DNA of 64,000 nucleotides from Agrypnus murinus (Eukaryota > Arthropoda > Insecta > Coleoptera > Elateridae), in assembly GCA_929113105.1 (NCBI GenBank), contig OV816026.1, positions 117,393,025 to 117,457,024 of the forward strand, given 5' to 3'. Shown piece by piece: positions 34,675-48,306 of this stretch. The notes below the pieces were generated by a model that did not search any database, was not told the DNA's origin, and was given only the letters and a program-made list of their open reading frames with translations. The number at the start of each line of letters is the position of its first letter. Position 1 is the first letter of the stretch. The translations under genes were made by a program, and so were the position numbers.

Positions 34675-37600
34675 AAGTAAGTTTCAGATTTTTTAGGTAT
34701 ATTTCCAAATTGCAGTAGTAATTCAGATTTTAATTATATTGCAATTGTCTATACAATTTAAGATTACATGTGCGTCACAAACGGAAGTTGTATGAATTAA
34801 TCTAAAAACGTACTAGTAAAATCAAGTCATTCTTTCAAGATTTTCATTCTATAATATTTATTTGAATACTTCTTAATTGCCCTTGCATTTCGTACAGATA
34901 AAAATATTATTTTACACATATTTACAGTCAGGCTGATTCGTTAGTCGATTCTAGTGCACACATACTTGTTATTTATCTCCGTCAGTGTTTATCAACGGTC
35001 TAACAGGGTGTTGTTTACCTAGAATTCTATATAAATTATTCTAGAGTGAAAGAGACGTTTTCAGTTGTCGTTTATTAATTGATACACATGCAATCTTAAA
35101 TTTTATAGACAATATGTCACTAAACCACAAAATAGTACTTGCTTTCGAATATTAAGAGTTAACTTGAACAATAAGTTTATAGTAAAAGTAAACTAGGTTA
35201 GCAGTATGCTTAATGGTACATATAAGTCCTTATCTATTTGACAGAAGCCCGACAAAAAATATTTTCAAATAAATCATTTTAAGATCTGATTTTCTTAAAA
35301 AGTAATATCAATAAATCTGTATCCCGGAAATTATAAATGTCAATATTACCAAACCTACCATTACAAATTATCCAATTATAACCGATTTCTCAATATTATT
35401 TCATGTAAAAGTTACCGTAAACAAAAGTACTTAAACATCTGGTCAGTACCAGTTTTAAGATGGATTTTGACGTTTGATTTTTTAATGATTAACTGATTTC
35501 TAAGGCGAAAGTCGTGAACTGCCAAATATACGAGCGATCTGTGTGGTCTACGATCTGTTCTACATTTACCGCTGAATTATCACCGCCGCATCAGTATAAT
35601 CAATAACAAACGCCTAAATATCATAAATTGATCGTCGAAACCAAATGATTTTTACAAAATTAATCATTATTTTGGAGCCTGCATACTAATACATAACAGG
35701 AAAAGTTAAATTGAAAATTTAACAAAGTACGAAACTGTAAATTCAGATTAAGAAAAAAACTTATCATGTGTTAAATTTAAACATCACCACACATTAAGAT
35801 TGTTAAGAGTTAAAAGAACAGACATTTCAAATAACTTTTAAACCGAAACAACAGGACGTCAAAAAGTTCTTAGAACTACATATGACTTTATTCAAAGTTT
35901 AAACCGTAAAAAGTGTTGCTTTTTTAAGAATGTTCCGTGTATCGCAAGACCGGTATTGTTCAGGTTATATTCGGTAACTTTAAACCATCATTTTGTCCCA
36001 TTTCCAGTTATCTATAGACGTTAAAGTTTCCTGTAATTACTTTATTACAGAGTGAATTCGAAAAGAAAGTCTTTTGTTTGTAGTTAACCAATTAGTAAGT
36101 GCCTTTTTTTACAAATGCGGTATATAATATATATTTGTATTATTTTGCAGCACTACCACTTTGAATAACATGGTTTTACTTAAGGAGGTTACAGCGGATC
36201 GTTGCGGGGTGAAGGGCAAGGGGATATCTCCTATGCTTTTACATAGGCTCTAACAAGAAATACCAATCGATGAAAAAATAAATTAACATTCTTAAAACTG
36301 AACAAAATCATTTTATTATGAATGCCTATAATGCATTTATTAATTATTTGTATATATTAAAATAATTTAAGTAGATTGGAGTGCATTTGTTTAACTGTTG
36401 AAAGTGTAAAAATAAATGTAAATAGGTTAAGAATCGTGGCAACACCTCAAAGAAATCAATCGGTTTTGTTGGTAGCAATGTTAGGTTTCAGCTTTCGATT
36501 GAGTTGACATCCTAACCTCCAAAAGTCAATCCCAAAATATAAGTGGAAACATTTTGAATGTTTTGTAATTTTGTATGCAATTACAGATGGAAATATTCTA
36601 TTTTTTAACTTTTGTATAGTCTAAAGACTACAATCTGCTAAGCAGATACAAGAAATATATAAAAAGTTGTTAAAGTTTAATACATATATTTTTAAAATTA
36701 TGTTTGTATTACTGATTTCGTGAAGATTCTGATTGTGAAGATAAATTGTATTCATCACATTGCAAAATGTAATTTTACATTTTGCAATATTTCCGTTGAA
36801 TTAACATTTGTATTCGGATTATTAACGCAGAAGACTGAATTGTTCAACATAATCTGATTAATAAAATATATGGTTATTAGTTAATACAATAAAATATAGA
36901 TTATTATAACAGTCATTATATGTCATCATTCTGTTCTGTTATTTGAATTCGCGCGCTATGAGGTGTTGTCACATCTCTACTGTTTTTCCACATATGTAGT
37001 GAAAAATTCTTGTTTTCTTTACTCTAAACTATTATTATGCATTAACTAGACACAAGATTTCAAAAATATTGGGCAGCATTGTTCTTCGAATATGAAAGTA
37101 TGTCATTTTAGTTTTTTATCAGATTCTCTACATTTCTTCATCAGAATTTTTAGTGAAAACTGCTAAAGGTTAGACGGTCTCCATAAGAGCCCATGTTAAA
37201 TTCTGGATTTTATTTTCCATTTTTCTCGGTAATGGTACACAACAAAATTATAAAAAAAAGCTACCGAATAGAATAAGTGTCAAAGAACTCGAGGTTTAAA
37301 TTTCACGTCATTCTCTACATTTTTACATTTCGCTGTATCCTCCTTTGAAAAATAATATAAGCAGTAGGAAATATTATACTTCTAATATTCAAAGTTTTAT
37401 TTGTGCTCTACTGGTTCAAATTTCATTTTTATTGATATCCTGCTAAGAATCTGCTTGTCCCTAAATAATTCTGGATGGTGCTTGGTAAAAAAGAATTGAA
37501 ATAGTTCCAATAGCTGCTATAAACACACACCTGGGAAGCACCTGTTAATATGCAGGTGCCCTAATAAGCTGGTGCCATCATTTAGAAGTGTCCACTTTTC

Positions 37601-37894
37601 TTCTAGTTTAGTTGTTGTTATCTAATATTAAAACCGTTTTACAGTCGAAATGAGATTCGGGCATGTGCAAAAATAACTATGGGCCCAATTTATTTAGCAA
37701 CAACTAAAACTTCAACACGTGCACATGGGTCTTAATTGCCCCGTGTACATTTTTTCTAAACTTGCGGCATGGGATTTATATGTCCCGTACGATCATATCG
37801 GTATTTGTGTTTACAATTACCTACATTTTTATTTACCTTTATGTTCGCCAGCAGCTGCACCAAAGTGTTTTATGTCTCGTACCACATACTACAT
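34675..37894. other. Mostly non-coding, one candidate small exon
   Basis: No gene is firmly supported. At 36130-36250 an acceptor-like TTGTATTATTTTGCAG is followed by about 100 bp open in one frame (ACTACCACTTTGAATAACATGG...), encoding LLKEVTADRCGVKGKGISP and stopping at TAA 36249-36251, with AATAAA about 30 bases later. It could be a terminal exon but has no recognised homology. Confidence 0.25.
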
Positions 37895-37973
37895 ACTACG
37901 GCATCCAATCCCGGGATCCCAAGCATTTTTCAATCCCGTTAATCCTGGGATTATACACATTAAATTCCGGGAT

Positions 37974-38120
37974 TAAAAAATAGTATAATAAAATACAAAT
38001 TGCAGAAGGGATCTATTCAAGCACGAATTTGAAACTCCGAAACGAGCCGCGTAGCGGCGAGTTGAGGAACAAATGAGTGCTTGAAGGACCTTCTGCAACG
38101 AGTGTTTTATACTATTTTTT
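37974..38120. repeat. Hairpin repeat C
   Basis: Outer arms AAAAAATAGTATAA and TTATACTATTTTTT, inner arms TTGCAGAAGG and CCTTCTGCAA, then TTCAAGCAC and GTGCTTGAA, around the core CGAAACGAGCCGCGTAGCGG. It belongs with the hairpins at 4790, 33153 and 49085. Confidence 0.75.
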
Positions 38121-39156
38121 TTATTTTGCCGCTTTATACCATTTTATAAATTAAAAAATAAAAATTTTAAATCTAGGGATTTTTTGGGTGGTTGGTGACA
38201 TTTATGTGACGTAAATTTAGGCGGCTGTGGAAAAAAATTAATTTGAAACGTCAGATTTTATTTCCGCAATTTCGCGTTGTTTGAAAATGAATAGTGGAGG
38301 AAATTTATCAATAACGCCGCCGAAAATTAGGCAAATTGCACAAAAAACGTTAGAAAATTTTTTTGACGTATGTCAGTTGACAGTTTAACCAACGCTACCA
38401 ACATCAATGCAGTAAATTTTACTAGCCTATTCTAGCACACCAACCGCTTTTCTAACACTCAAATGACGTCATTTGGGTGCTAGAATCGCATTCTATTCTA
38501 AACGCAAAATAGAAAAATTCAATTTCGATTGCCATTTAAGCGTGGCAACCGTGCTACTGCAACTCAGCGAAGTGATTTATTATTATTAGTTATTTAAAAT
38601 GCGATACTTCCCCTGTTTGTGCAATACTATTTCCTTCCATAGAAAGGTAACAAAATACTGAAAATATTTTGAAAGATACCCACTAAAAAACAAACAGGGA
38701 AAAAGTAAATGATGAAGATGAAAATGTTAGTATTGCCGATCTTAGACGAACAATATTTGAAAACGCCCGCGAACAAAGTCTTGAAAGAAGTTACATAAAC
38801 TCTAAATGAGAGTATGGTGCAAACTCCATTAACAAACAAAATTTAAATGATACTCTTGGGAAATGGGCTTATTCGAAAAGGGTGAATTTCGTGAACAAAA
38901 CTCACAAATGGTATATGATTTTTTAATCGCCATACCCCACTTATCAGTGTAGAACCTGAGAAGGGCTCCCCAGCCAGAAACCTTTCGAGGAAATCCTGGA
39001 TGTGCTGGTGTTTTTATTTTTTTTAATAATTTGTTTCTATTTTGTTTTTTATATTTTTTTACTTTTTTCATGATTTTTTCATATTTTCTTATAATTAAAT
39101 ATGTAAAATCTTATGTATTTTTTCTGTGTGCGTGTCCAAAAGAGATTTGTTTGAAT

Positions 39157-39582
39157 ACTGGAAACGATAACATTTTATTTTTTAAAGTTGTTATTAGTGT
39201 TGAACAGCTGTTCTTAAAATGTCAAACTTATTTACGCTGTAAATTTAAAAAACAAATGCAGAGTTAGAATTCTCAGTGTCGCCAACTGTCAAATTACATA
39301 ACAAGTTATTTTTTTAATGATTACAAATTAACGCAAATAAAAAATAGTATATTAAAGTATTAGTTACATAGGACAGTTTTTAGCGCACGCGCTCAAGTTT
39401 AGAAAAGGACAATAAAATTTATTAGGGAAATTTTGTTAAGTTTTTGGAAAGTCGGCAACACTGAAAATTCTAATACTGCATTTGTTTTTCAGATTTACAA
39501 CGTAAATAAGTTTGACGTTTTAAGAACAACTGTTCAGCAGTGATATCAACTTTAAAAAATTAAATGTTACTGTTTCCAGGAT
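39157..39582. repeat. Long inverted repeat, arms about 135 bp
   Basis: The left arm (39157-39289: CTGGAAACGATAACATTT, then GTTGAACAGCTGTTCTTAAA, CAAACTTATTTACG, AACAAATGCAG) is matched by its inverse at 39443-39582 with scattered mismatches and a spacer of about 150 bp. A transcript would fold into a long stem. Confidence 0.8.
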
Positions 39583-40734
39583 TAATCCCGAGATTCTTGG
39601 ATCCGAAGATTTTAATCCCGAAATACCGGAATTGAAAATATGTTTCGGAATTGGATGCACCACTACGTACACAAACATACGTATTGCGTATACACAACAT
39701 AAACTTAAACTTGCTGTATTAGAAAAAAAAACGTGCACAACTGAATAAATATATACTTTTTTAGTTCTGAAATAGCATTTGTTATCTAAAATATGCTCTA
39801 GAAATAAAATTAGAAAATTATAAAAATACCAAACCAATGACGGATAGCTGTTACTAGCACAGCGACCAGGGAAATTTTATTTTAAGCGACCCTTGTCAAC
39901 TAAATAAGACCACCTCTTTTCTGGCAAAACGAAACTACGTATAATATTCCAAAGCAGTACAAGTAAATGTGATATTTTTTAGGTACCATTTTCGCATGCA
40001 TTTTTATATCTAATGTACAAACTGATGCAGTCATTATCAAATTGTCATACCTATATCTTTTCTTGGAAATTGGTTAGCCATTCTTCAACGTGATGGAGAT
40101 GCTCTTGGAGGGTGTTGGATGCTACATGATCTGCATGTAATGCAAAAATCACCGTGTCATCCGCGAAAGTGCCAACTGTGATTTCATTGATTGTTGGAAG
40201 ATCAGCCGTGTAAAGCACATAGAGTAGTAGACCCAATATGCTCCCCTGTGGTACTCATAGTATGGGACAATGATTTGACGTGGCGCCTTTGACTCTGATT
40301 TCGAAATAACGATCCTGCAGATAGGATTTTAGTATGTTGTAATAACATAATGGGAGTGTTCTTTTAACTTTGCACAAAAGTCCTGGATGGCACACTTTAT
40401 CAAAAGCCTGTTTTACGTCTAAGAAGGCAGCTGTACAATATTCGCGTTGTTCCATGGCTTTAAGAATAATATTAGCTAGGCGGTGGCATTGTTGGACGGT
40501 CGAGGGGGCCTGTTGAAAACCGAACTGATGATCGGGAATCCATTCTCGCAGGTTTGGATCGTGTTTTATTCTATTAAGAAGGAGTCTTTCAAGAAGCTTA
40601 GAGATTGTTGACAGGAGACTGATTGGTCGATAAGATGTGACATCCGTCAGATTTTTTAGGTATCATAATTATTTGTGCCGCTTCGAGAGATTTTGGCCAA
40701 TAGCCAAGTCTTATAATTCCATTGAATATATATT

Positions 40735-41565
<831 letters not shown>

Positions 41566-42845
41566 ATTGAGCAGTCCTTTTCTGGGAAGTTCGTGTAGCA
41601 TTTTTCCAGTGATAATATCTTTCCCTGGAGCCTTTCTTGGTTTGAGGGTCTTAATTGCTGCTTCTATTTCCTTTGGAGTGAATAGTATTAGCCTTTCCTG
41701 TATGTGAACTGGCGTGAATAGTTCATCCTCTACTTCTTGCACTCTATCATTGTTTTGGGGAGAGAATACTTCCGCAAGGTGTTCGGCAAATAGGTTGGCC
41801 TTCTCTTCACTTTTTGCCCACGAGCTTGGAGGTGTTGTATATTTTCTAATAGGAAAAGTATCTTTGGGTTTCCTCGTTGCTTTAATTGGTTTCCAGATGG
41901 AGTTATCCTGTCTGGAAAGATTAGAAAGGTAGTTTCCCACAGAGGAGGTTCTCAGTGCTTGGAGTTGGGAAGTAGGTTGTTGTTAATACTGTTATATTTC
42001 CTCCTGGAAGCTGGTGTACGTGTACGCTGCCATTGCGACCTGGCTCTTCACTTTTCTGCCACTAACTTCTTTATTTCTAGAGGAATATTGTTTGTTATAG
42101 TTTTTGGATCACTTGGGGGTGTGGCGTATCGCGTTGCTTGTTGGAGAGTGCTGACTAGTTTATTGCATTCCACTTCTATGTCATCTGGTTCTTGCAGTTT
42201 TATAGATTGTGAATGATTTGACGATAGGCGTTCCAATTTGTTTTGTTGTTGTGCAGTCGAGATGTTAAAGTTTTTGCTATTACTGTTGCGCTTATTGTTG
42301 CAATAATAGGGCTGTGGTCGGAGGTTAGGTCGTAATTTGCTTTTATATCGGTATAATTTGAGGAAAGTCCATTGGTTATAAAAAATTCCATTAAAACAGG
42401 AAGCTTGTTTACATCAGTAGGCCAATAAGTGGGCGAGCCTGTTGAAATGAAGAGGTAGTTGTTATCATGTAAGACCTGTGCCAATTATTTACCCTTGGTT
42501 GTTGTAAGACGCAAGCCCCATAGCGTATTTTTGCTGTTCTAGTCCCCTCTGGCTATAAATTTGGGGCCCAAGGTCTCAAAGAAACTTTTATAGTGACCCT
42601 TTTTTAGATTGTGTCGAGGCGGACAATAGACAACTGTGAGTTTTTAATAAGGATTGCTGTACCACCATGAGCTGCTTCGTCAGGATGATTTGTATAATAA
42701 CAAACATCTGTAGTTTGTTATCGCAAAGTAAGTTCTAGAAGTAAAATGAGTTTCATTGACCAGAAGCATGTCTATGAAATTTTGTTGCAAGAATAATTGA
42801 ACTTCGTTTTTATGGCGTAGAAGGCCATTTGCATTCCACGTGCTG

Positions 42846-43716
42846 TCAGATGGTTATGTTAAGCAGCCGGTCTCGACAATCATACGAACACCTATCTGTG
42901 GTTGTAGTTAAGAATAATACCGCTCTATACCACGCACAAGTATGTGCTTACTTCAGTGACTTGGCAATGTTAATTACAATTAGCAACAAATTATCTAGAA
43001 ATAACTCTACAGTTACAAGTAGAAGAAAAAATATGTACAACAAAATTAAGGAAGTTGATAAACAAAGTTAACTTCCAAAAATGAAATGAAAAATATACGG
43101 AATGCCGCAAAGTTACAAATTTGGTCACTTATTGACTTATATGAGATCACTTGGCAAGATTGTAACTAACATCATTTCATTAACAAGATAAATTTCTACT
43201 ATTTAAACATAATTGTCATAATACAATATGTTAATAAGTTCCACCGTGTATTGGTACATAAGGGTTACTTTTTCTTAAATGGGATACACTCCATATTTCT
43301 ACATTTTTGAGTTTCTCGGAACATCTTATTCCAACTTTACGGAGGATTCCCTATATCTAAAATTAGTTTTCAAGGTATTGACAGTCGAACATTTTTTTAT
43401 TGTTAATCGATTTTCTGGGATAACAACTGAAGTTACAGTAAAACGGTTTACAGGCTCCTGTCTTACTTTTTCAAATACTCTTCAATGATTTAGCTCGGTG
43501 ATTCAGCAAGAACGTTATATTTAGGACCCATTTAAAAATTCATCGTGTGCCATGACTTTGTTGAACGTCCTGCAATATGAGAAATATTTTTAAATTATGG
43601 TTATTTATGACCACCCTTGTGATCATATGGCAATCTCAAAGTATGTCACAAATGGCCTCAGTACTAAATACATACAAATAATTTGAAGTGCACTTCCAGA
43701 ACAGAAAAGAAACAAA
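42846..43716. other. Non-coding, nothing recognised
   Basis: No supportable gene or repeat. Confidence 0.3.
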
Positions 43717-44025
43717 TATACAGGGTGTTAGGAGCATAAGTGCCATTATTAAAACAGGCAATAGTGGACATCAAAAGAAACAAAAAGTCTTATAAAGCCG
43801 TGGTCTCCCTCTGCAGGTTTATTCAAAGAACTAGTAAAGTTGTATACTTCAACGTTAGTAAACATACTGCGATTGTTGAATTTTAAGAGAATGTGTATCT
43901 CATCAATCACAATAAAAACTGTGAATACAATTTTTTTTTGTAAACATGATCGTTTAAGCAAGATTACAAATTTTATAAATATCATTCTGTTAAACGATCG
44001 ATTTGACAACCCTGCCATTAGGTGA
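43717..44025 (+). mobile_element. End of an ACAGGGTG-family DNA transposon
   Basis: TATACAGGGTG at 43717, then GGACATCAAAAGAAACAAAA and AGTCTTATAAAG, closely matching the left end of the 8861-10006 element. A GACAACCCTG motif near 44007 also has a counterpart inside that element (9171). The matching far end was not found, so this is a solo end or deletion derivative. Confidence 0.5.
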
Positions 44026-47000
44026 AACTTTTAACCTACTTGGAAAGTCCGTTCAAGTTCAAATTTACACATTTACTGTCATAATTAGAGAATTTATTAT
44101 CTTTAGGATATCGACCTTTCCTAGTGATATTATTCAAACAAAAGCATAATAGTTATCTGCAGTTTACCTAATTTTTAAAAAGTAACGTACTAAATAATTA
44201 TTAATGAAAAAAGAATAATCAAGAAAGTGTGTATTATGTGTGCATATTATTTTTTTGACTCGCTTATTATTTTAGAATTATTATTAATTAATTATTTTCA
44301 CAACGAGTACATCATTACAATCGTTACTGTTGCCATTTAGTCACCAGTTTACCAATTCCGGCAATAGCTCGTAGGAGTCATTTGATGTTGGTACTGTCGG
44401 CTTTTGAGCTCCATTGTTTTCTTTAAAATCGAAGAACTTCTCTTCTTCATTTGTTTCCATCTGTTTGATAGATATAGTTAGTGCATTCATATTTCAATCT
44501 TGTACTGTAACATTTAGCCCAAATTGCTATAGGTAACTCAATTACTAAAATACAGACATTTTAATACCTTTTTTTGCAAAGTCTTTGTCGCACATAGAAA
44601 AGGCACGTAAGTAACAGAAGGAAAATATAAAAATATTTTAAAGATTACTTGAAAGTCACGAGTACATAAGAATAAACATAAGATAAAAACAGTAAGAACC
44701 GGAAACAAGCTCAGATTGCACACGTTCAAATGTCGCACGTAACGATCTGTTCTCATTTTAGGCATCGCAATTGACCATGCACTACCGTTGAATAACTTGC
44801 TCACAGTGGATAATAAGCACATGATTGCGGATGTCTTCAACCGTATCTGCCACGTGATTTGTAATGACTGATTTCTTGGATTGTTTTTGAGGCTTTAGTA
44901 CATTATCTATTATTACACCTACAGAATTCTTCACTGATTTAGGTACTATCCTGTAGTACTGTGCTTTCATTGTGCATAGTACTTTAATCGCGCTATGTTG
45001 GAAGTTTGGCTTTTTGCAATCTGTTTTTAGTATATCGGTCATATCTTATATTTTCTTAGAGCAGTGGGTAAGTAAAATATATACGTTTTCTAACATGCGC
45101 AAAAGAAAGATCCTGGATAACGGCAGCAGGGGGCGCCAAAGGTCACTCTAACCATGGCCGTCTGCATTAATAAACCCATTGGAGTTTATTAATTTATTAG
45201 GTGCTAACCTATGACTGATTGAGTGGGCCATGTTCGAACAAGTCTTTAAAGTATATGGATAACGAAGATGGGCATTGTGATTCATAAAATGTGAAACGAG
45301 ATTGGCTGTTCTTCTCATGTTTATTATTTAGAAAGTGTACCCGTCCGCCGCCGATCCAGATCGTTGGTCCTTTAAATGGAGAAAACGCAATTCTCGAAAT
45401 AATGAACATGAAAACTCACTTGAACAATAGAAGTTTGTACATGCGTTGGATAGAACCACACCGAAGTCCAGATGAAGTTATAGGGTGGCTTGGCCTTGTC
45501 GAACACTTGAATTTTTTTTGCAAGTAACTGTGTACTAATATACGTATGGATTGATCCAGAAGTAACTTTCGTTAACTAAATAATTATTTTGGTGGGACAG
45601 TTTTTAACAAACAAACAAACTCAAAAAATCGCCCTGTTAATGCTGCAATTATACAACCCTGAACTGTTTGCAAGATTTGTGGAAGTTTTGGATATAAATA
45701 TTTCTTCAATTTATCACTACCATATCTACAACATGCAATTTGGCTAGAAGCTTTAGAAAAGTCAATTTACCAAACCGTGGATTGACAACCTGCTACGCTT
45801 GAAAGGTGACACGAAATAACTATTCCATTAGCTCAATTGATATAATATTGAATTTGCGTATTGTCCGTTAACAGATAAGATGCTGTGAAATTAGCCTTTG
45901 TATGCTTATGGCGAACCTTTTAGTAAGTTCAAAAAGTTGTCAATCGCCGTGTGCGGTAAAAGGAAACAGATTATTCTGTCAACCGCTTTATTTAAATTCC
46001 GCGATGATTATAGCTGTTTCAAAGGTTAACCTTCATCTTCTTAACAATTGAAGATTACGCGAAGAAAACCTTCCTTTTACATCAATCAAGAATTTCTTGG
46101 CCTTCATAGTAAAGGATACATTTTTTTATACAAAAATCTGCTAAGTGTGAATGGAATTCAACCAAAACAGTAATCACTTAATCAACATATGACTATGGTT
46201 ATACAATAAACCTTAGAGCTGAATATTAGTACAGTTAACATATATATCTACAATATACTACATATAGCTAGCATCAGAAGGCGTTGTTGTCACTTTTGTT
46301 GTTTCCAGTATCTTGATTAGCGTTTTAAATCATACAATGCATACTCTTCATTGTTTGAAGGAAATGAACTGTTAATTTCTTTGCATTTTCGTTATATTAA
46401 TCTACAATGGTTACGAGTCAACGGTTCCGTGTTACGGAGAACAGAAGATAAAATCTAATATAATCCGGTAAATTTATCTCTGTCGTTGTATATGCAATTA
46501 AGCAAACAGAATCGAATTAGAAAGCGCAAGCTGCGTTCTTTAATGATTGAAATATGGTAAAATTTCTTACGGTAAATATAAAGCTTGGAAAATAATAGCA
46601 TAAATAAATTTATTTGTTAAATCTTATGTAAAAGTTATGGAAGATCTTTGAAGATCCTTTAGAATGGAAAATGTGTAATAATAACAATAGTCAAGTAAGA
46701 TATTGCAAGTCATACCACACACGTGGTCTTCAATTTAATCTTCATTAAAGAAGTATACAGCTAATGGTACATTAAATGTTTATTAGAATTTGTGTAATAA
46801 TAAACTTTGCAATAAAAATTTAAAAACCCTGTAATCATGAGAGATACATCAATAAAATTTCATTTGAGCAATGCGAGTGCAATTTGAAGATAGATTTGTT
46901 GGGAAATTATGGAATTCTTCAAATTGTACTCGTATCTTCATTTTAAAAGACAAAACAGATAAAGATAATTAAGACATATGTAAATGATAAATGATCAAAC

Positions 47001-47835
47001 ATTTTCAACACCATCTACTGATTTCGAAATAAATTGCTACAAGGATTTAATTGACTAGATGAATGTTGGTAATTTGAGATGTTTAGAAATTTGCATACGA
47101 ATTGCACAGGTTGTGTTTCTCTGCATTTCGTTTTTAAAATTTTACATAGGCTTGCGTTTCCAGTTCCTTATTGATTATACAGAAAATGTAGACAGTGGTG
47201 AGCAAATGCTATTAAGTAGATCGTTTTGGTTTGGCAGTTCACCTCTCAATCTATGTAGAACCTAAGAGTATGTAAATATTGTGTATACATCAATGCTAGA
47301 GTAATCAAAAAAAGTAATAGTACTATATCGTTTTTTCAAACTATATATGACATAATAATAATTAATAATACTGTTAATTCTACATAGCATAAGGGCGGTT
47401 CTTCGAATCTTAACCACTCCCCAGTAAGCAGAGTGCCGTCTTATTTACGTGATTTTTTAGACATGTTTGGTCGCTGATGACGAATGCCCAATTATAACGT
47501 TATAATGACGTCATACCAGTTTAACGAATGTAGAGTTATGACGTCTCAATGACATCGACAAATTTCTTTAAAAATGTAAGTAAGACTCGTTTTACACCTA
47601 CAAGAATTGTGGAAATTTTAACCAGAATTTTGTTGGAGATTTTCCACCAATTTTTTTACAAATAATAGGTATTTTCATTAATCTTGAATAAATAAAATAA
47701 ATCTAAAAATATCTTACACACTTAGAGCTGAAATATTACTTGACCATCATCATTGTATGGCTATCCCCTGGGGGGATTTAATGCCGCCTTTCTAGACTCT
47801 CCTAATCCTGTATCGAGGTGGATCATTCTACATAT
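44026..47835. other. Long non-coding stretch
   Basis: No gene supported. An 86-codon minus ORF at 44782-45042 (MTDILKTDCKKPNFQHSAIK...) is slightly coding-like but matches nothing I recognise. The rest is AT-rich. Confidence 0.3.
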
Positions 47836-48306
47836 TGTAACGTTCTTTTTAAAATAATAACAAAAATGCTGTTTAAATTCGTCTATTAATAAAGAGAAGA
47901 TTATTTACAAGGCACTTAGTTAAAAACACTATAACTATAAACTATTTAACAAACTAAAGCATTTAAATAAATGCTAGGTATTTACAAATTTATTTAAGGA
48001 CTTATTTATAAAAAACTATTTATGTATTAACTAATTATTCAGAGTACATTTCAAACACGACGCCGTTTAAACATTAACTGAACTCCTTCTACCCGCGACT
48101 CAATTTATATCTTTCATACGATGACTCATACATCTAGAATATTCGATGACGTGTTGATGAGTCATACACGCAGCTGTCGATAAGTGACGTCAATGAGGCG
48201 TGTCGATGAGTCATACTTGCACGTGTTGATTGATGAGTCATACAGTTGATGACTCATACATCTAGAATGTTTGATGACGCCATATGTGGGTTTACTATTC
48301 GTTACA
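47836..48306 (-). repeat. 3' LTR, 471 bp
   Basis: Begins TGTAACG directly after the polypurine tract and ends CGTTACA, a 7 bp terminal inverted repeat with the TG...CA rule. It contains a TATA box (TATAAA, 48104-48109, minus) with the U3 enhancer-like cluster upstream and several AATAAA hexamers downstream, so U3-R-U5 order is plausible. Confidence 0.85.
48104..48256 (-). promoter_or_regulatory. LTR promoter: TATA box plus AP-1/CRE site cluster
   Basis: Five TGA(G/C)TCA palindromes lie at 48122, 48158, 48207, 48234 and 48250, and one TGACGTCA (CRE) at 48185, just upstream of TATAAA at 48104-48109. The segment ATGACTCATACATCTAGAAT occurs twice (48121 and 48249), so the cluster grew by duplication. 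Such sites bind bZIP factors (Jun/Fos, CREB/ATF), suggesting stress- or immune-inducible transcription. That is inference from motifs. Confidence 0.7.

Larger units (their letters stand above)
37895..39665. mobile_element. Candidate hAT-like element (GCATCCAATYCC ends)
   Basis: Left TACTACGGCATCCAATCCC and right, inverted, TAGTGGTGCATCCAATTCC. Inside both ends are repeated AATCCCGGGAT/ATCCCGAGAT motifs, similar to those of the 14711-17786 candidate. There is no clean 8 bp duplication. The interior contains hairpin repeat C and a long inverted repeat at 39157-39582. Confidence 0.45.

Noticed and set aside
44782..45042. 86-codon minus ORF
   Set aside because: Mildly coding-like but unrecognised and isolated; not reported as a gene.
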